From: Cohaesibacter intestini
GTDB taxonomy: Bacteria > Pseudomonadota > Alphaproteobacteria > Rhizobiales > Cohaesibacteraceae
NCBI RefSeq assembly: GCF_003324485.1
Contig: NZ_QODK01000008.1
Location: forward strand, 1 to 64,000
DNA: 64,000 nt
Reading direction: 5' to 3'
A program made the position numbers and the translations under genes. Positions 27,417-35,345 of this stretch are shown here, piece by piece (the stretch's first letter is position 1; every line of letters begins with the position of its first letter). Below the pieces are notes generated by a model that ran no database searches, was not told where the DNA came from, and was given only the letters and a program-made list of their open reading frames with translations.

Positions 27417-28733
27417 ATGACAGGGCAAAAAGCAACACAAAGGCAATTGAAGGCGACCCTTGCCCTTCTTGACGCAGTGGCCAAGGCACTTGATGCCGAC
27501 ATCGCCATTGAACTCTGGGATGGAACCAGAGTGTCTCTGGGCAGCAACCCGGCCCCTGACCTGATCATCCGGATTGCCGATCCGGGTGTCATCGCCTCGT
27601 TGCTGCGCCGCCCCGGCCTTGATCGCATCATCCGCCCCTATATCAAGGGTCTCATCGAGATCAAGGGTGGCACGCTCTATGATGTGGGGCTGCTCTTCGC
27701 CTTCACCCCTTCGCGTAAACGCCTCAAGACAATATCAAAGAGCATCATCCTGTCTTTCCTCACTGCCTTCCTCTTCTCGCCCGGTGTCAAACTCGACGCC
27801 AGCCGGTCCTTTTCCGGAGACGAGAGTGACCATGGCAAAAGCCGACCCAAGAGCGACGAGACCGCGTTCATCCAGTTCCACTATGATGTCGGCAACGATT
27901 TCTACGAGCTGTTTCTTGATGAGCTGCGCCTCTATAGCTGCGCCTATTTCACCGATTGGAACAATTCGCTGGATCAGGCCCAGTGTGACAAGCTCGACAT
28001 GATCTGCCGCAAGCTGCGCCTCAAACCGGGCGAACGGTTCCTAGATATTGGTTGCGGCTGGGGTGCCCTGATCTTCCATGCGGCCGAGACCTATGGCGTG
28101 CAGGCCCATGGCATCACCCTGTCCGAGGCCCAACTGGCCCACGTTCGTGAACAGATCAAGGCAAGGGGTCTTGAAGACCGCGTCAGTGTGGAGCTCAAGA
28201 ATTATGTCGATCTGGAAGGCCCCTTTGACAAGATCGCCTCGGTTGGCATGATGGAGCATGTTGGGGAAGACAATCTCGACACCTATTGCGCCACCATTAA
28301 CCGCCTTCTCGTCGACAAGGGGCTGTTTCTCAACCACGCCATATCCCGCAAGGCCAAGAAGGGGAAAAAGCGTTTTTCCTCGCGCCCCGAGCAGCGTGCG
28401 CTACAGAAATACATCTTTCCCGGTGGCGAGCTGATCGATCTGGGCCGGACCATTGCCAGCCTTGAGCAAAACAAGTTCGAGGTGATGGATGTGGAAGGCT
28501 GGCGGGAGCATTATCAGCGAACCACAAAACTCTGGCTTGATCGACTGGAGGCCAACCGTGACAGGGCGGTGGCATTGGCGGGTGAGGAAGTCTATCGCAT
28601 CTGGACCGCCTATCTGGCCGGGTCATCCCTTGCCTTCCTACGCGGCTCGGCCCGTCTCTATCAGGTGCTTGTCAGCAAAAATCCCAAGGGACCGGCTAAT
28701 TTGCCGCCAAGCCGGGCCGATCTGTATCGTTGA
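27417..28733 (+). CDS. cyclopropane-fatty-acyl-phospholipid synthase family methyltransferase
   Basis: 438 residues. An N-terminal helical region of about 150 residues, as in CFA synthases, precedes a SAM-methyltransferase fold with motif I FLDIGCGWGALIFHAAE, then GITLSEAQLAHVREQ and the family motifs FDKIASVGMMEHVGEDN and YIFPGGELIDLG. It would add a methylene to unsaturated acyl chains of membrane phospholipids, a stationary-phase or acid-stress response. The weakly conserved N-terminus means another lipid methyltransferase of the same family is possible. It stands alone, 318 bp after the sugar operon. Confidence 0.88.
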   Translation: MTGQKATQRQLKATLALLDAVAKALDADIAIELWDGTRVSLGSNPAPDLIIRIADPGVIASLLRRPGLDRIIRPYIKGLIEIKGGTLYDVGLLFAFTPSRKRLKTISKSIILSFLTAFLFSPGVKLDASRSFSGDESDHGKSRPKSDETAFIQFHYDVGNDFYELFLDELRLYSCAYFTDWNNSLDQAQCDKLDMICRKLRLKPGERFLDIGCGWGALIFHAAETYGVQAHGITLSEAQLAHVREQIKARGLEDRVSVELKNYVDLEGPFDKIASVGMMEHVGEDNLDTYCATINRLLVDKGLFLNHAISRKAKKGKKRFSSRPEQRALQKYIFPGGELIDLGRTIASLEQNKFEVMDVEGWREHYQRTTKLWLDRLEANRDRAVALAGEEVYRIWTAYLAGSSLAFLRGSARLYQVLVSKNPKGPANLPPSRADLYR

Positions 28734-28884
28734 TCGTGCGCAAGTCATTTGCGCTTATGCGCCTGATCCCTGGCTCAATCCGCTTTGCGAATGCCTCGGC
28801 ATCCTTCAGGCCATCAAGGCCTTACTGAGATTGCCCGCTTGTCTCGGTTGGCGTTGAAGTCGGTAGCATTTTCCAGTCTGATGC

Positions 28885-28924
28885 GTATCAGGAGGGGCTC
28901 GCCAGTATCAGGAGGGGCTCGCCA
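28885..28924. repeat. perfect 20-bp tandem duplication
   Basis: GTATCAGGAGGGGCTCGCCA occurs twice head to tail, at 28885-28904 and 28905-28924, in the gap between two gene ends. It looks like a recent slippage or recombination duplication; no function seen. Confidence 0.9.
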
Positions 28925-28973
28925 ATGGTTGCCGTGAGCATAAACGCATAGACATTCACAGCCAACGCGTCCT

Positions 28974-29648
28974 CTAAAAGAGGTGTTTGACGCGCATCCA
29001 GGAATTGAGAATATGCTCTTCAAGGATGGAGCCAAGCCGCTCTCCGTCGCGTGCCTTCAAGGCATCTATCATATCCTGATGCTCGCTCACCGCATCGTCC
29101 CAGAAGTCAGTGTCCTGATTGCCCATGAAACGGATGCGCTTGAGGCGTGCCTGTAGATTCGCCTGCGTTTCAGACAATGCACCATTGCCAGCATACAATG
29201 ACAGCTTCGAATGAAATTGCTGATTGAGCTTGTAATAGGGCATCCGGTCTCGTTTGTTCCAGAATTCAAGCATCTGCTCATGAATGGCGAGCAAATTGTC
29301 GATTTCTGCGTCCGATGCCTTCTGGCAAACGAGTCGCCCGGCGAGTTTCTCGATATGGGCCAGAAACTCGAGCATGTCCTGCACATCTTTGGCTGTGAAC
29401 TCCCGAACAACGCACCCCTTGGAGCGTTGGGAAACAACGAGTCCTTCTGCGGCAAGGGTGCGCAGCGCTTCGCGAAAGGGTGTGCGGGACACGCCCAATT
29501 CATTCGCCAGAGCAACTTCATCGATTCTCGAACCAGGTTTCAGATATCCCTCGATGATCATGTCGCGAATCTGGTTTGCCACTTGATCGTGTAATGCCAG
29601 CTTCTCAATGGCGACCGGTCTAGCCGAATGCACTGTCAGTTCTTGCAA
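28974..29648 (-). CDS. GntR family regulator, FadR subgroup
   Basis: 224 residues from TTG 29648, chosen because GGAGG lies 5 bases upstream and a TATAAT box (29680-29685) sits just before it; the frame stays open to an ATG at 29723, which would lie upstream of that promoter box. The winged helix reads DMIIEGYLKPGSRIDEVALA with GVSRTPFREALRTLAAEGLV; the C-terminal all-helical FCD domain (about 95-220) binds small organic acids via His/Asp metal ligands. It is divergent from the PdxA2/TTT cluster and most likely represses it. Confidence 0.9.
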   Translation of the reverse strand: MQELTVHSARPVAIEKLALHDQVANQIRDMIIEGYLKPGSRIDEVALANELGVSRTPFREALRTLAAEGLVVSQRSKGCVVREFTAKDVQDMLEFLAHIEKLAGRLVCQKASDAEIDNLLAIHEQMLEFWNKRDRMPYYKLNQQFHSKLSLYAGNGALSETQANLQARLKRIRFMGNQDTDFWDDAVSEHQDMIDALKARDGERLGSILEEHILNSWMRVKHLF

Positions 29649-29679
29649 AGCTTCCTCCAACGTAAGTTTGAGCAACCGG

Positions 29680-29738
29680 ATTATAGCGAAAAAAAAATGA
29701 AAGGCGAGCCTTGCGTTACTCATATATTATGCATTATA
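29680..29738. promoter_or_regulatory. GntR promoter box and divergent operator candidate
   Basis: TATAAT on the minus strand at 29680-29685 would start the gntR transcript about 25 nt before its TTG codon. A 14-bp dyad TATTATGCATTATA lies at 29725-29738, suitably placed to control both gntR and the plus-strand catabolic cluster. Binding by this GntR protein is inferred. Confidence 0.45.
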
Positions 29739-29756
29739 CATTACACAAGGGAGGAA

Positions 29757-29780
29757 ATGGACGATCATCTCGGTGCCTGA
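29757..29780 (+). other. possible 7-codon leader ORF
   Basis: A GGGAGG ribosome site at about 29749-29754 is followed by ATG and an ORF encoding only MDDHLGA before TGA. It lies 175 bp before pdxA2, whose own ribosome site is weak. It may be a leader peptide, a decayed gene start or chance. Confidence 0.25.
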
Positions 29781-29955
29781 AACTGGCGAGGCAAGATCCG
29801 TCCAAGGCTATGCAATCTGGCATTTGCCCTGTGTGACAACACAGGCTGTGGCGCGTTGCGATTAGGCGCATTCCCTTTGAAAGTTTAGGCAGACCGTCAT
29901 CACAAGAGTCTCTGAAGGACTTGGTGTTGGCAGATCGCAAAGAAGGGCGAAGCGC

Positions 29956-31038
29956 ATGGACAAGGGATTGAGAGTGGCAATGGCAATCGGGGATGCAGGT
30001 GGCATCAGTCCCGAGCTGGCGGCAAAGATTGTTGCAGATCCCAGTGCCAATGCAGACGATCTGATGATCTTCGCTGACCGTCGCATTCTCGAACAGGGCG
30101 CCGCCATTGCTGGCGTCGAGATCAATATCCCCACTGTTACCATGGATCAGCTGGATGGCCCTCTGCCGGAAGGCAGCTTTCTGGTCGATCTGGCCAATTG
30201 TGACCCGGCCAGCATCAAGCAGGGTGAGGCCAGCTATGAAGGCGGTCTGGCATCGGTCCAGAATTTCCGCGCCGTGTTGCTGGCCGCCAATGCGGGCTAT
30301 GCGGATATTGTTTTCTTCACACCCTTCAACAAATCCGCCATGCGTCTGGCTCAGGCGGATTATGTCGACGAAATCGGCTTCATTGATGCGACGATCCATC
30401 CCAAGGAAAGCGGCCGTGAATTCAACGTGCTGGATGAAGTCTGGAATGCCCGGGTGACATCCCATATTCCGCTGAGCGCGGTTGCCAGCCGGATCACCGA
30501 GGACAGGGTCTTTGACAGCCTCTGCCTAACGGACAAAACCATGAAGGCTGCAGGCTACGAAGCCCCCAGAATTGGCGTTGCTGCCCTTAACCCCCATGCG
30601 GGCGACGGGCGCAATTTCGGCACCGAGGATGACGATATCATCCAGCCAGCCATCGAACGGGCGCAGGCCGCCAACATTCTGGCCACCGGGCCGGTGCCGT
30701 CAGACACGGTCTTTGTCCGGGCGACCCGCGGTGAGTTTGATGCGGTGATGACCATGTATCACGATCAGGGGCAGATCGCCATGAAACTGATCGGCTTTGA
30801 TCGCGGGGTCACCCTCATCGCCAACTATCCGTTTCCAATCGTCACACCAGCGCATGGCACCGCCTATGACATAGCCGGCAAGGGCATTGCCGATCTTGGT
30901 GCAACGCGCAATGCGGTCAATCTTGGCCGGAAACTGGCTCTTATGGATCAGGGAGGATCCAGAAAAGCCAGTGGTGAGCCGCTATCCCAGCTTGTTTCCC
31001 AGGCACTTGATCCTGATCGGAAATGGGAAGCGGCATAG
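29956..31038 (+). CDS. PdxA2-like 4-phospho-hydroxyacid dehydrogenase
   Basis: 360 residues, the PdxA family length. The family sites are kept: GDAGGISPELAAKI near the N-terminus, a metal-ligand His region VTSHIPL, AALNPHAGDGRNFGTEDDD and MYHDQGQIAMKLIGFDRGVT with a second metal His. PdxA oxidises and decarboxylates 4-phosphohydroxy-threonine with NAD; PdxA2 paralogues do this on 4-phospho-D-threonate or 4-phospho-D-erythronate, giving DHAP. Context (GntR, carboxylate importer, DhaKL) favours catabolism over pyridoxine synthesis. The usual DUF1537 kinase partner is not present here. Confidence 0.85.
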   Translation: MDKGLRVAMAIGDAGGISPELAAKIVADPSANADDLMIFADRRILEQGAAIAGVEINIPTVTMDQLDGPLPEGSFLVDLANCDPASIKQGEASYEGGLASVQNFRAVLLAANAGYADIVFFTPFNKSAMRLAQADYVDEIGFIDATIHPKESGREFNVLDEVWNARVTSHIPLSAVASRITEDRVFDSLCLTDKTMKAAGYEAPRIGVAALNPHAGDGRNFGTEDDDIIQPAIERAQAANILATGPVPSDTVFVRATRGEFDAVMTMYHDQGQIAMKLIGFDRGVTLIANYPFPIVTPAHGTAYDIAGKGIADLGATRNAVNLGRKLALMDQGGSRKASGEPLSQLVSQALDPDRKWEAA

Positions 31039-31098
31039 AGAAATAACTTTTGAACCGCCGAACGCTGTTCGGTGTTGCAACCCAAGGGAGGAAGACCA

Positions 31099-32049
31099 AT
31101 GAAACATTTTCTCGCGACTGCATCCGTGATTGCACTCGCCCTTGTGGGGGGGGCAGCCAATGCTGCCGAATTTCCCGCTGACACCATCGAAGTTGTCACT
31201 CATGCTGGCAATGGTGGCGGGACTGACGTCACAACCCGGATGATGATGATCAAGGCGCGCCGTGAACTGGGTGCGGACATGGTTGTCGTCAACAAAAAGG
31301 GTGGCGGCGGTGCTGTTGCCATGGATTATTATCTCGATCAGCCAGCGGACGGCAACTCGATTTTGACCTTCACGATCGGTCATTCGGCAACGATCGCCAA
31401 GAGCAAAACCAAGATGACCCTTGACGATATTCGTCCAATTGCCCGCGGGACTGACGATCCTCAGATCCTGATGGTCAAATGCGGTGCCTATGATAGTGCA
31501 GAAGCCTTTGTTGCGGCTCAGAAGGAAGCGCCCATCGCTTATGGTACGACGCATCTGGGCAACATCGATGACGTCTCCGCCTTCATGTTCACCATCAAGG
31601 GTGGCATGAAAACACCAAAAATCATTCCTTTCGACGGTGGTGCCGAGCTCGCAACCCAGCTGATCGCCGGGGCAGTTCAGTCTGCCGTTCTCAACTTGGC
31701 TGAAGCAAGTTCCCAGATCGAAGCTGGCGATATTTGTCCGCTTGTGGTTCTTGCCGACGAGCGCATGGCCGGTCTGCCAGATGTGACCACCGCCAAGGAA
31801 ATGGGCATCGATGTCAGTTTCTCCACGGTGCGTGGCTTCGTCGTGCACAAGGATGTGCCGGATGATGTGGCAAAGAAAATCGAAGATTCTTTGCTGAAGG
31901 CAATGAAGAGCGGTGTCTATCAGGGCTATCTTGAATCGGTTGGCCTCGACAGCACCTCTGTTGCCGGTGCCGAAGTTTGGGGTAAACAGCTCAAAACAAT
32001 GGATACCGACATGAGGACCGCCCTTAAGGAACTGGGTTTTATCGAGTAA
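31099..32049 (+). CDS. tctC: TTT transporter substrate-binding protein (TctC/Bug family)
   Basis: 316 residues from ATG 31099 with GGGAGG upstream. A signal peptide ends at GGAANAAEF. The body has the Bug fold pattern (EVVTHAGNGGGTDVTTRM, FDGGAELATQLIAGAVQSAV). It captures a carboxylate in the periplasm for the TctAB membrane pair encoded next. It carries GNGGGTDVTTR in the ligand loop; the ligand cannot be named from this. Confidence 0.9.
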   Translation: MKHFLATASVIALALVGGAANAAEFPADTIEVVTHAGNGGGTDVTTRMMMIKARRELGADMVVVNKKGGGGAVAMDYYLDQPADGNSILTFTIGHSATIAKSKTKMTLDDIRPIARGTDDPQILMVKCGAYDSAEAFVAAQKEAPIAYGTTHLGNIDDVSAFMFTIKGGMKTPKIIPFDGGAELATQLIAGAVQSAVLNLAEASSQIEAGDICPLVVLADERMAGLPDVTTAKEMGIDVSFSTVRGFVVHKDVPDDVAKKIEDSLLKAMKSGVYQGYLESVGLDSTSVAGAEVWGKQLKTMDTDMRTALKELGFIE

Positions 32050-32242
32050 ACTGACAAGGAGCGCGATGATGCCTGTCCCCCAAGCCAAGTATCATCGCGC
32101 TCTGCTTCCCCGTTCCTGAACGGGCAGCTTCCGACATGCCGGTCAATCAGAGCAATGGCGCATCTGGACGCCCAACTGCGGTGTCTCCCTTTTGCTGTGC
32201 GCTGTGCCTTTTGGTTGCAGATAAAGTTCAAGAGGCTCCATC

Positions 32243-32725
32243 ATGCAATCCGATCAAGGTCATCCCCGACCTTCACGTTACGGACTATCTCACTACGCTA
32301 TTCCAACCGTTATCATCGCATTTTGTGCGTTGGCTTTCTGGCTTTCGACGCAATTCGATCGTGTTCCCCCCATTCTTAAACGCGGTATTCAGCCATCGGA
32401 TTTCCCGCAGCTCATCATCGGCTTGATCATCCTGCTGTCTCTGTCCCTGTACATCTGGGACAAGGATAAGACGCCTGATCCCTTGTCGGGCATTGTCTGG
32501 AAGACGATTGCGTTGATGGTCGGCTTTGTGGCGATCGCTCAGATTGACCTGATGCTCGGGATCAGTCTGTTTGGCGGCTGTCTGACAATTCTGTGGGGTG
32601 AGCGTCGCCCTGCGATGATTGCGATTGTTGCAATCCTTGTCCCGCTCGGGGCGTTCTTCCTCTTTGATCTGGTCTTTGAGGTGCGGTTCCCGCGCGGCCT
32701 TCTGACGAACTTCTGGTACGGGTGA
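32243..32725 (+). CDS. tctB: TTT transporter small membrane subunit (TctB)
   Basis: 160 residues with four membrane helices (YAIPTVIIAFCALAFWLS, DFPQLIIGLIILLSLSLYIW and two more), matching the TctB family in length and layout. Middle gene of the tctCBA set. The TctA frame opens at a GTG overlapping its stop codon, indicating tight coupling. Confidence 0.88.
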   Translation: MQSDQGHPRPSRYGLSHYAIPTVIIAFCALAFWLSTQFDRVPPILKRGIQPSDFPQLIIGLIILLSLSLYIWDKDKTPDPLSGIVWKTIALMVGFVAIAQIDLMLGISLFGGCLTILWGERRPAMIAIVAILVPLGAFFLFDLVFEVRFPRGLLTNFWYG

Positions 32726-32730
32726 TACTC

Positions 32731-34245
32731 ATGGATGCTGCATTCAACGGTCTGCTAGCCTTGGCGGACGTCAATCTCCTGGGGCTCATTCTGCTCGCCA
32801 CGCTGGGTGGCGTGTTGATCGGTGCATTGCCCGGACTGAACGGGACCACGGGCGCCGCCTTGCTGCTGCCCTTTACCATCACGATGGAACCGATCGCGGC
32901 AATCGCCGTGCTGACGACGGTCTATTGTGCAGCCACATTTGCCGGTGCGATCACGGCCATTCTCATCAACACACCCGGCACCTCGGCCAGTGCCACGACC
33001 TGTCTGGATGGCTATCCTCTGGCCCAAAGGGGAGAGGCCGGGCGCGCTTTGGGAATGGCGGCGGTGTCCTCCACCATCGGTGGCGTGGTCTCCGTGATCT
33101 GTCTGATGTTGGCTGCCCCCCTTCTGGCCCGCGTCGCTTATAACTTTGCACCACCGGAATATTTCGCCCTGACCATGTTTGGCTTGTCGATGCTGGCAAC
33201 CATTGGCAATGGCTCGCCGGTCAAGAATGTGCTGGCAGGGGCTACAGGGGTTCTGCTTGCCACCATTGGCATCGACCATTTGACGTCGATCGAACGCTTC
33301 ACCTTTGGCCTTAACGAGTTGTCCGAAGGCATTGGCTTCGTCCCGATGATGATTGGCCTGTTCGGGATTTCGGAGCTGCTCTTCCAGGCTGAGAAGCTTC
33401 ATGTCAAGCGTCGCCAGATCACCATGAAGGCCATTGAGCTGCCCACACGGGCCGACTATCGCAAGGTTTGGAAAGTCATTCTGCGCAGCACCGGTATCGG
33501 AACCTTCATTGGCATTCTGCCAGCCGAAGGGGCAACGGTGGCCTCGATGATTGGCTACAACGAAGCCAAGCGCTGGTCCAAGACCCCCGAGGAATTCGGC
33601 AAAGGCTCCATTGAAGGCATCGCTGGATCGGAAGCGGCAAACAATTCTGCCACTGGTGGAGCGATGGTGCCAACGCTGGCGCTCGGCATTCCGGGCAGCC
33701 CGACCGCTGCGGTTATTCTGGCTGGCCTGATGGTTCACGGTCTGCGTCCAGGGCCGACGCTCTTCACCGAGCAGGCCGACTTCGCCTTTGCCATCTTCTG
33801 GGCGATGCTTCTGGTCAACTGCCTGTTCTTCTTTGTCGGGCTCTGGGGTGCCAAGCTTTATGCACGCGTGACCCTGATCCCGATCAACATCCTCTGGCCG
33901 ATTGTCTTCACTTTCTCGATCATCGGTGCCTATGCGCTTGATCAGTCCATGACAGATGTCTGGATCGCACTGGGCGCGGGCATCCTCGGTTTCTTCATGC
34001 GGCGCTACGGTTTCTCGGTCGTTCCGCTGGCTATCGGACTCATCCTTGGTGGCATGCTCGAAACCCGCTTCGGTCAATCAATGGTCATGCTGGACGAAAA
34101 ATGGTGGCTGATCTTCTCGCGACCTTTGTCCCTGTTCTTCATTCTGCTGACCGCTTTGGCGCTCTTTGGCCCTGTGATTTTCGGTCGGAGGCGCAAGAAG
34201 AAGGCAGTTGCAGAGCCAATCGCCGAACCCGAAAGCACCACCTAA
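32731..34245 (+). CDS. tctA: TTT transporter large membrane subunit (TctA)
   Basis: 504 residues from ATG 32731, or 507 from GTG 32722. About twelve helices. TctA landmarks are clear: GALPGLNGTTGAALLLPFT, AILINTPGTSASATTCLDGY and the second-repeat GIEGIAGSEAANNSATGGAM. It forms the Na+ or H+ coupled channel for the substrate brought by TctC. The protein ends in a basic, Glu-rich tail after the last helix. Confidence 0.93.
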   Translation: MDAAFNGLLALADVNLLGLILLATLGGVLIGALPGLNGTTGAALLLPFTITMEPIAAIAVLTTVYCAATFAGAITAILINTPGTSASATTCLDGYPLAQRGEAGRALGMAAVSSTIGGVVSVICLMLAAPLLARVAYNFAPPEYFALTMFGLSMLATIGNGSPVKNVLAGATGVLLATIGIDHLTSIERFTFGLNELSEGIGFVPMMIGLFGISELLFQAEKLHVKRRQITMKAIELPTRADYRKVWKVILRSTGIGTFIGILPAEGATVASMIGYNEAKRWSKTPEEFGKGSIEGIAGSEAANNSATGGAMVPTLALGIPGSPTAAVILAGLMVHGLRPGPTLFTEQADFAFAIFWAMLLVNCLFFFVGLWGAKLYARVTLIPINILWPIVFTFSIIGAYALDQSMTDVWIALGAGILGFFMRRYGFSVVPLAIGLILGGMLETRFGQSMVMLDEKWWLIFSRPLSLFFILLTALALFGPVIFGRRRKKKAVAEPIAEPESTT

Positions 34246-34314
34246 CGAGGTGCCTTGGGCGTCGCCCAAGGCACACAACCGGACGCTTCAATCGCAAAGA
34301 TCACGAGGATACTC

Positions 34315-35247
34315 ATGGGCAGATACAGATGGACACGGGATAACTGGCCCATAGCGGCAGCGATGATCCCCTTTCCAAACAGGCTCGCCGACGGTCGGCT
34401 GGTTCAGGATATGCCTGCCGACCATTGGCAGGAGACGCTTGCCGAGGTGGCCGACGCAGGATTTTCAGAGCTGGACCCGACGGATTCCTGGTTGCGGATT
34501 GCCGATCTCGAACCCTCTCGGCTCGATGAGTTCCTCGGGGTTGCCCGATCTCTTAATCTCACGATCCCGGCCATTTCAACATCCCGTCGCAGTGTCATTG
34601 ATCCGGTCAATGGTGACGACAATCTCGCCTATTGCCATCGGGTGATCGATACGGCGAGCAGCATCGGGGCAGGGGAGGTCAGCTTCGGCTTGTTTGGTCC
34701 CTTGACCGCAGCCCAGCAGAAGGCACTGTGGTTCTGGACCGTGGACGGAGAGAAGAATCCCGAAAATCCGGATATTTATGCGCTGGCCGTAGAGCGGATC
34801 CGGGAACTGGGAAAGCACGCGGCCGAGCAGGGCGTTGAGGTGTCTCTCGAGATGTATGAGGACACCTATATCGGGACGGCGGACGGGGCGGTCAGCTTCG
34901 TCGAAGCGGTCGATCTGCCCAATGTCGGCATCAACGCGGACATCGGCAATCTCATCCGCTTGCATCGGCCCATGGAGCATTGGCAGGACATGATGGCCAA
35001 GCTTGCGCCTTTTCTCAAATATTGGCACGTGAAGAACTATATTCGCGTCGAGGACCCGGTGACCGGTGCGTTTCTGTCCCATCCCGCACCGATGGAAGCA
35101 GGCATCATCAACTATCGTGCCGCGGTCAAGCTTGCATTGGAACACGGCTTCAAAAGCGCTTTCCTCTGTGAGCATTACGGTGGTGATGGCCTGACCATTG
35201 CCGCCCGCAACCGAGATTACCTTCGCAGCATTCTGCCCCGCACCTGA
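34315..35247 (+). CDS. sugar phosphate isomerase/epimerase-like TIM barrel
   Basis: 310 residues from ATG 34315 (GAGGAT upstream). It has the AP-endonuclease-2 type TIM barrel: an early EVADAGFSELDPTD strand, VSLEMYEDTYIG with a metal-type Glu, NVGINADIGNLIRLH with Asp, KYWHVKNY with His and a final Glu in AFLCEHYGGDG. These four acidic/His positions match the divalent-metal site of xylose-isomerase-like epimerases and isomerases. In this cluster it probably interconverts a keto or aldo intermediate between transport and the PdxA2 or DhaKL steps. The specific reaction is unknown. Confidence 0.82.
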   Translation: MGRYRWTRDNWPIAAAMIPFPNRLADGRLVQDMPADHWQETLAEVADAGFSELDPTDSWLRIADLEPSRLDEFLGVARSLNLTIPAISTSRRSVIDPVNGDDNLAYCHRVIDTASSIGAGEVSFGLFGPLTAAQQKALWFWTVDGEKNPENPDIYALAVERIRELGKHAAEQGVEVSLEMYEDTYIGTADGAVSFVEAVDLPNVGINADIGNLIRLHRPMEHWQDMMAKLAPFLKYWHVKNYIRVEDPVTGAFLSHPAPMEAGIINYRAAVKLALEHGFKSAFLCEHYGGDGLTIAARNRDYLRSILPRT

Positions 35248-35345
35248 ACGATCATCTGTCCGCTTCGCCACAACTGTCTGCTGACAGATGTGCTGCCTGA
35301 CCGGATGACTGGCCATGCCAGACAAGACATTTGAGGAGGACAACC

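Noticed and set aside
32755-34077. 440-residue open frame on the minus strand
   Set aside because: Opposite tctA; rich in Gln, His and Arg as expected for antisense of a membrane protein. Not a gene.
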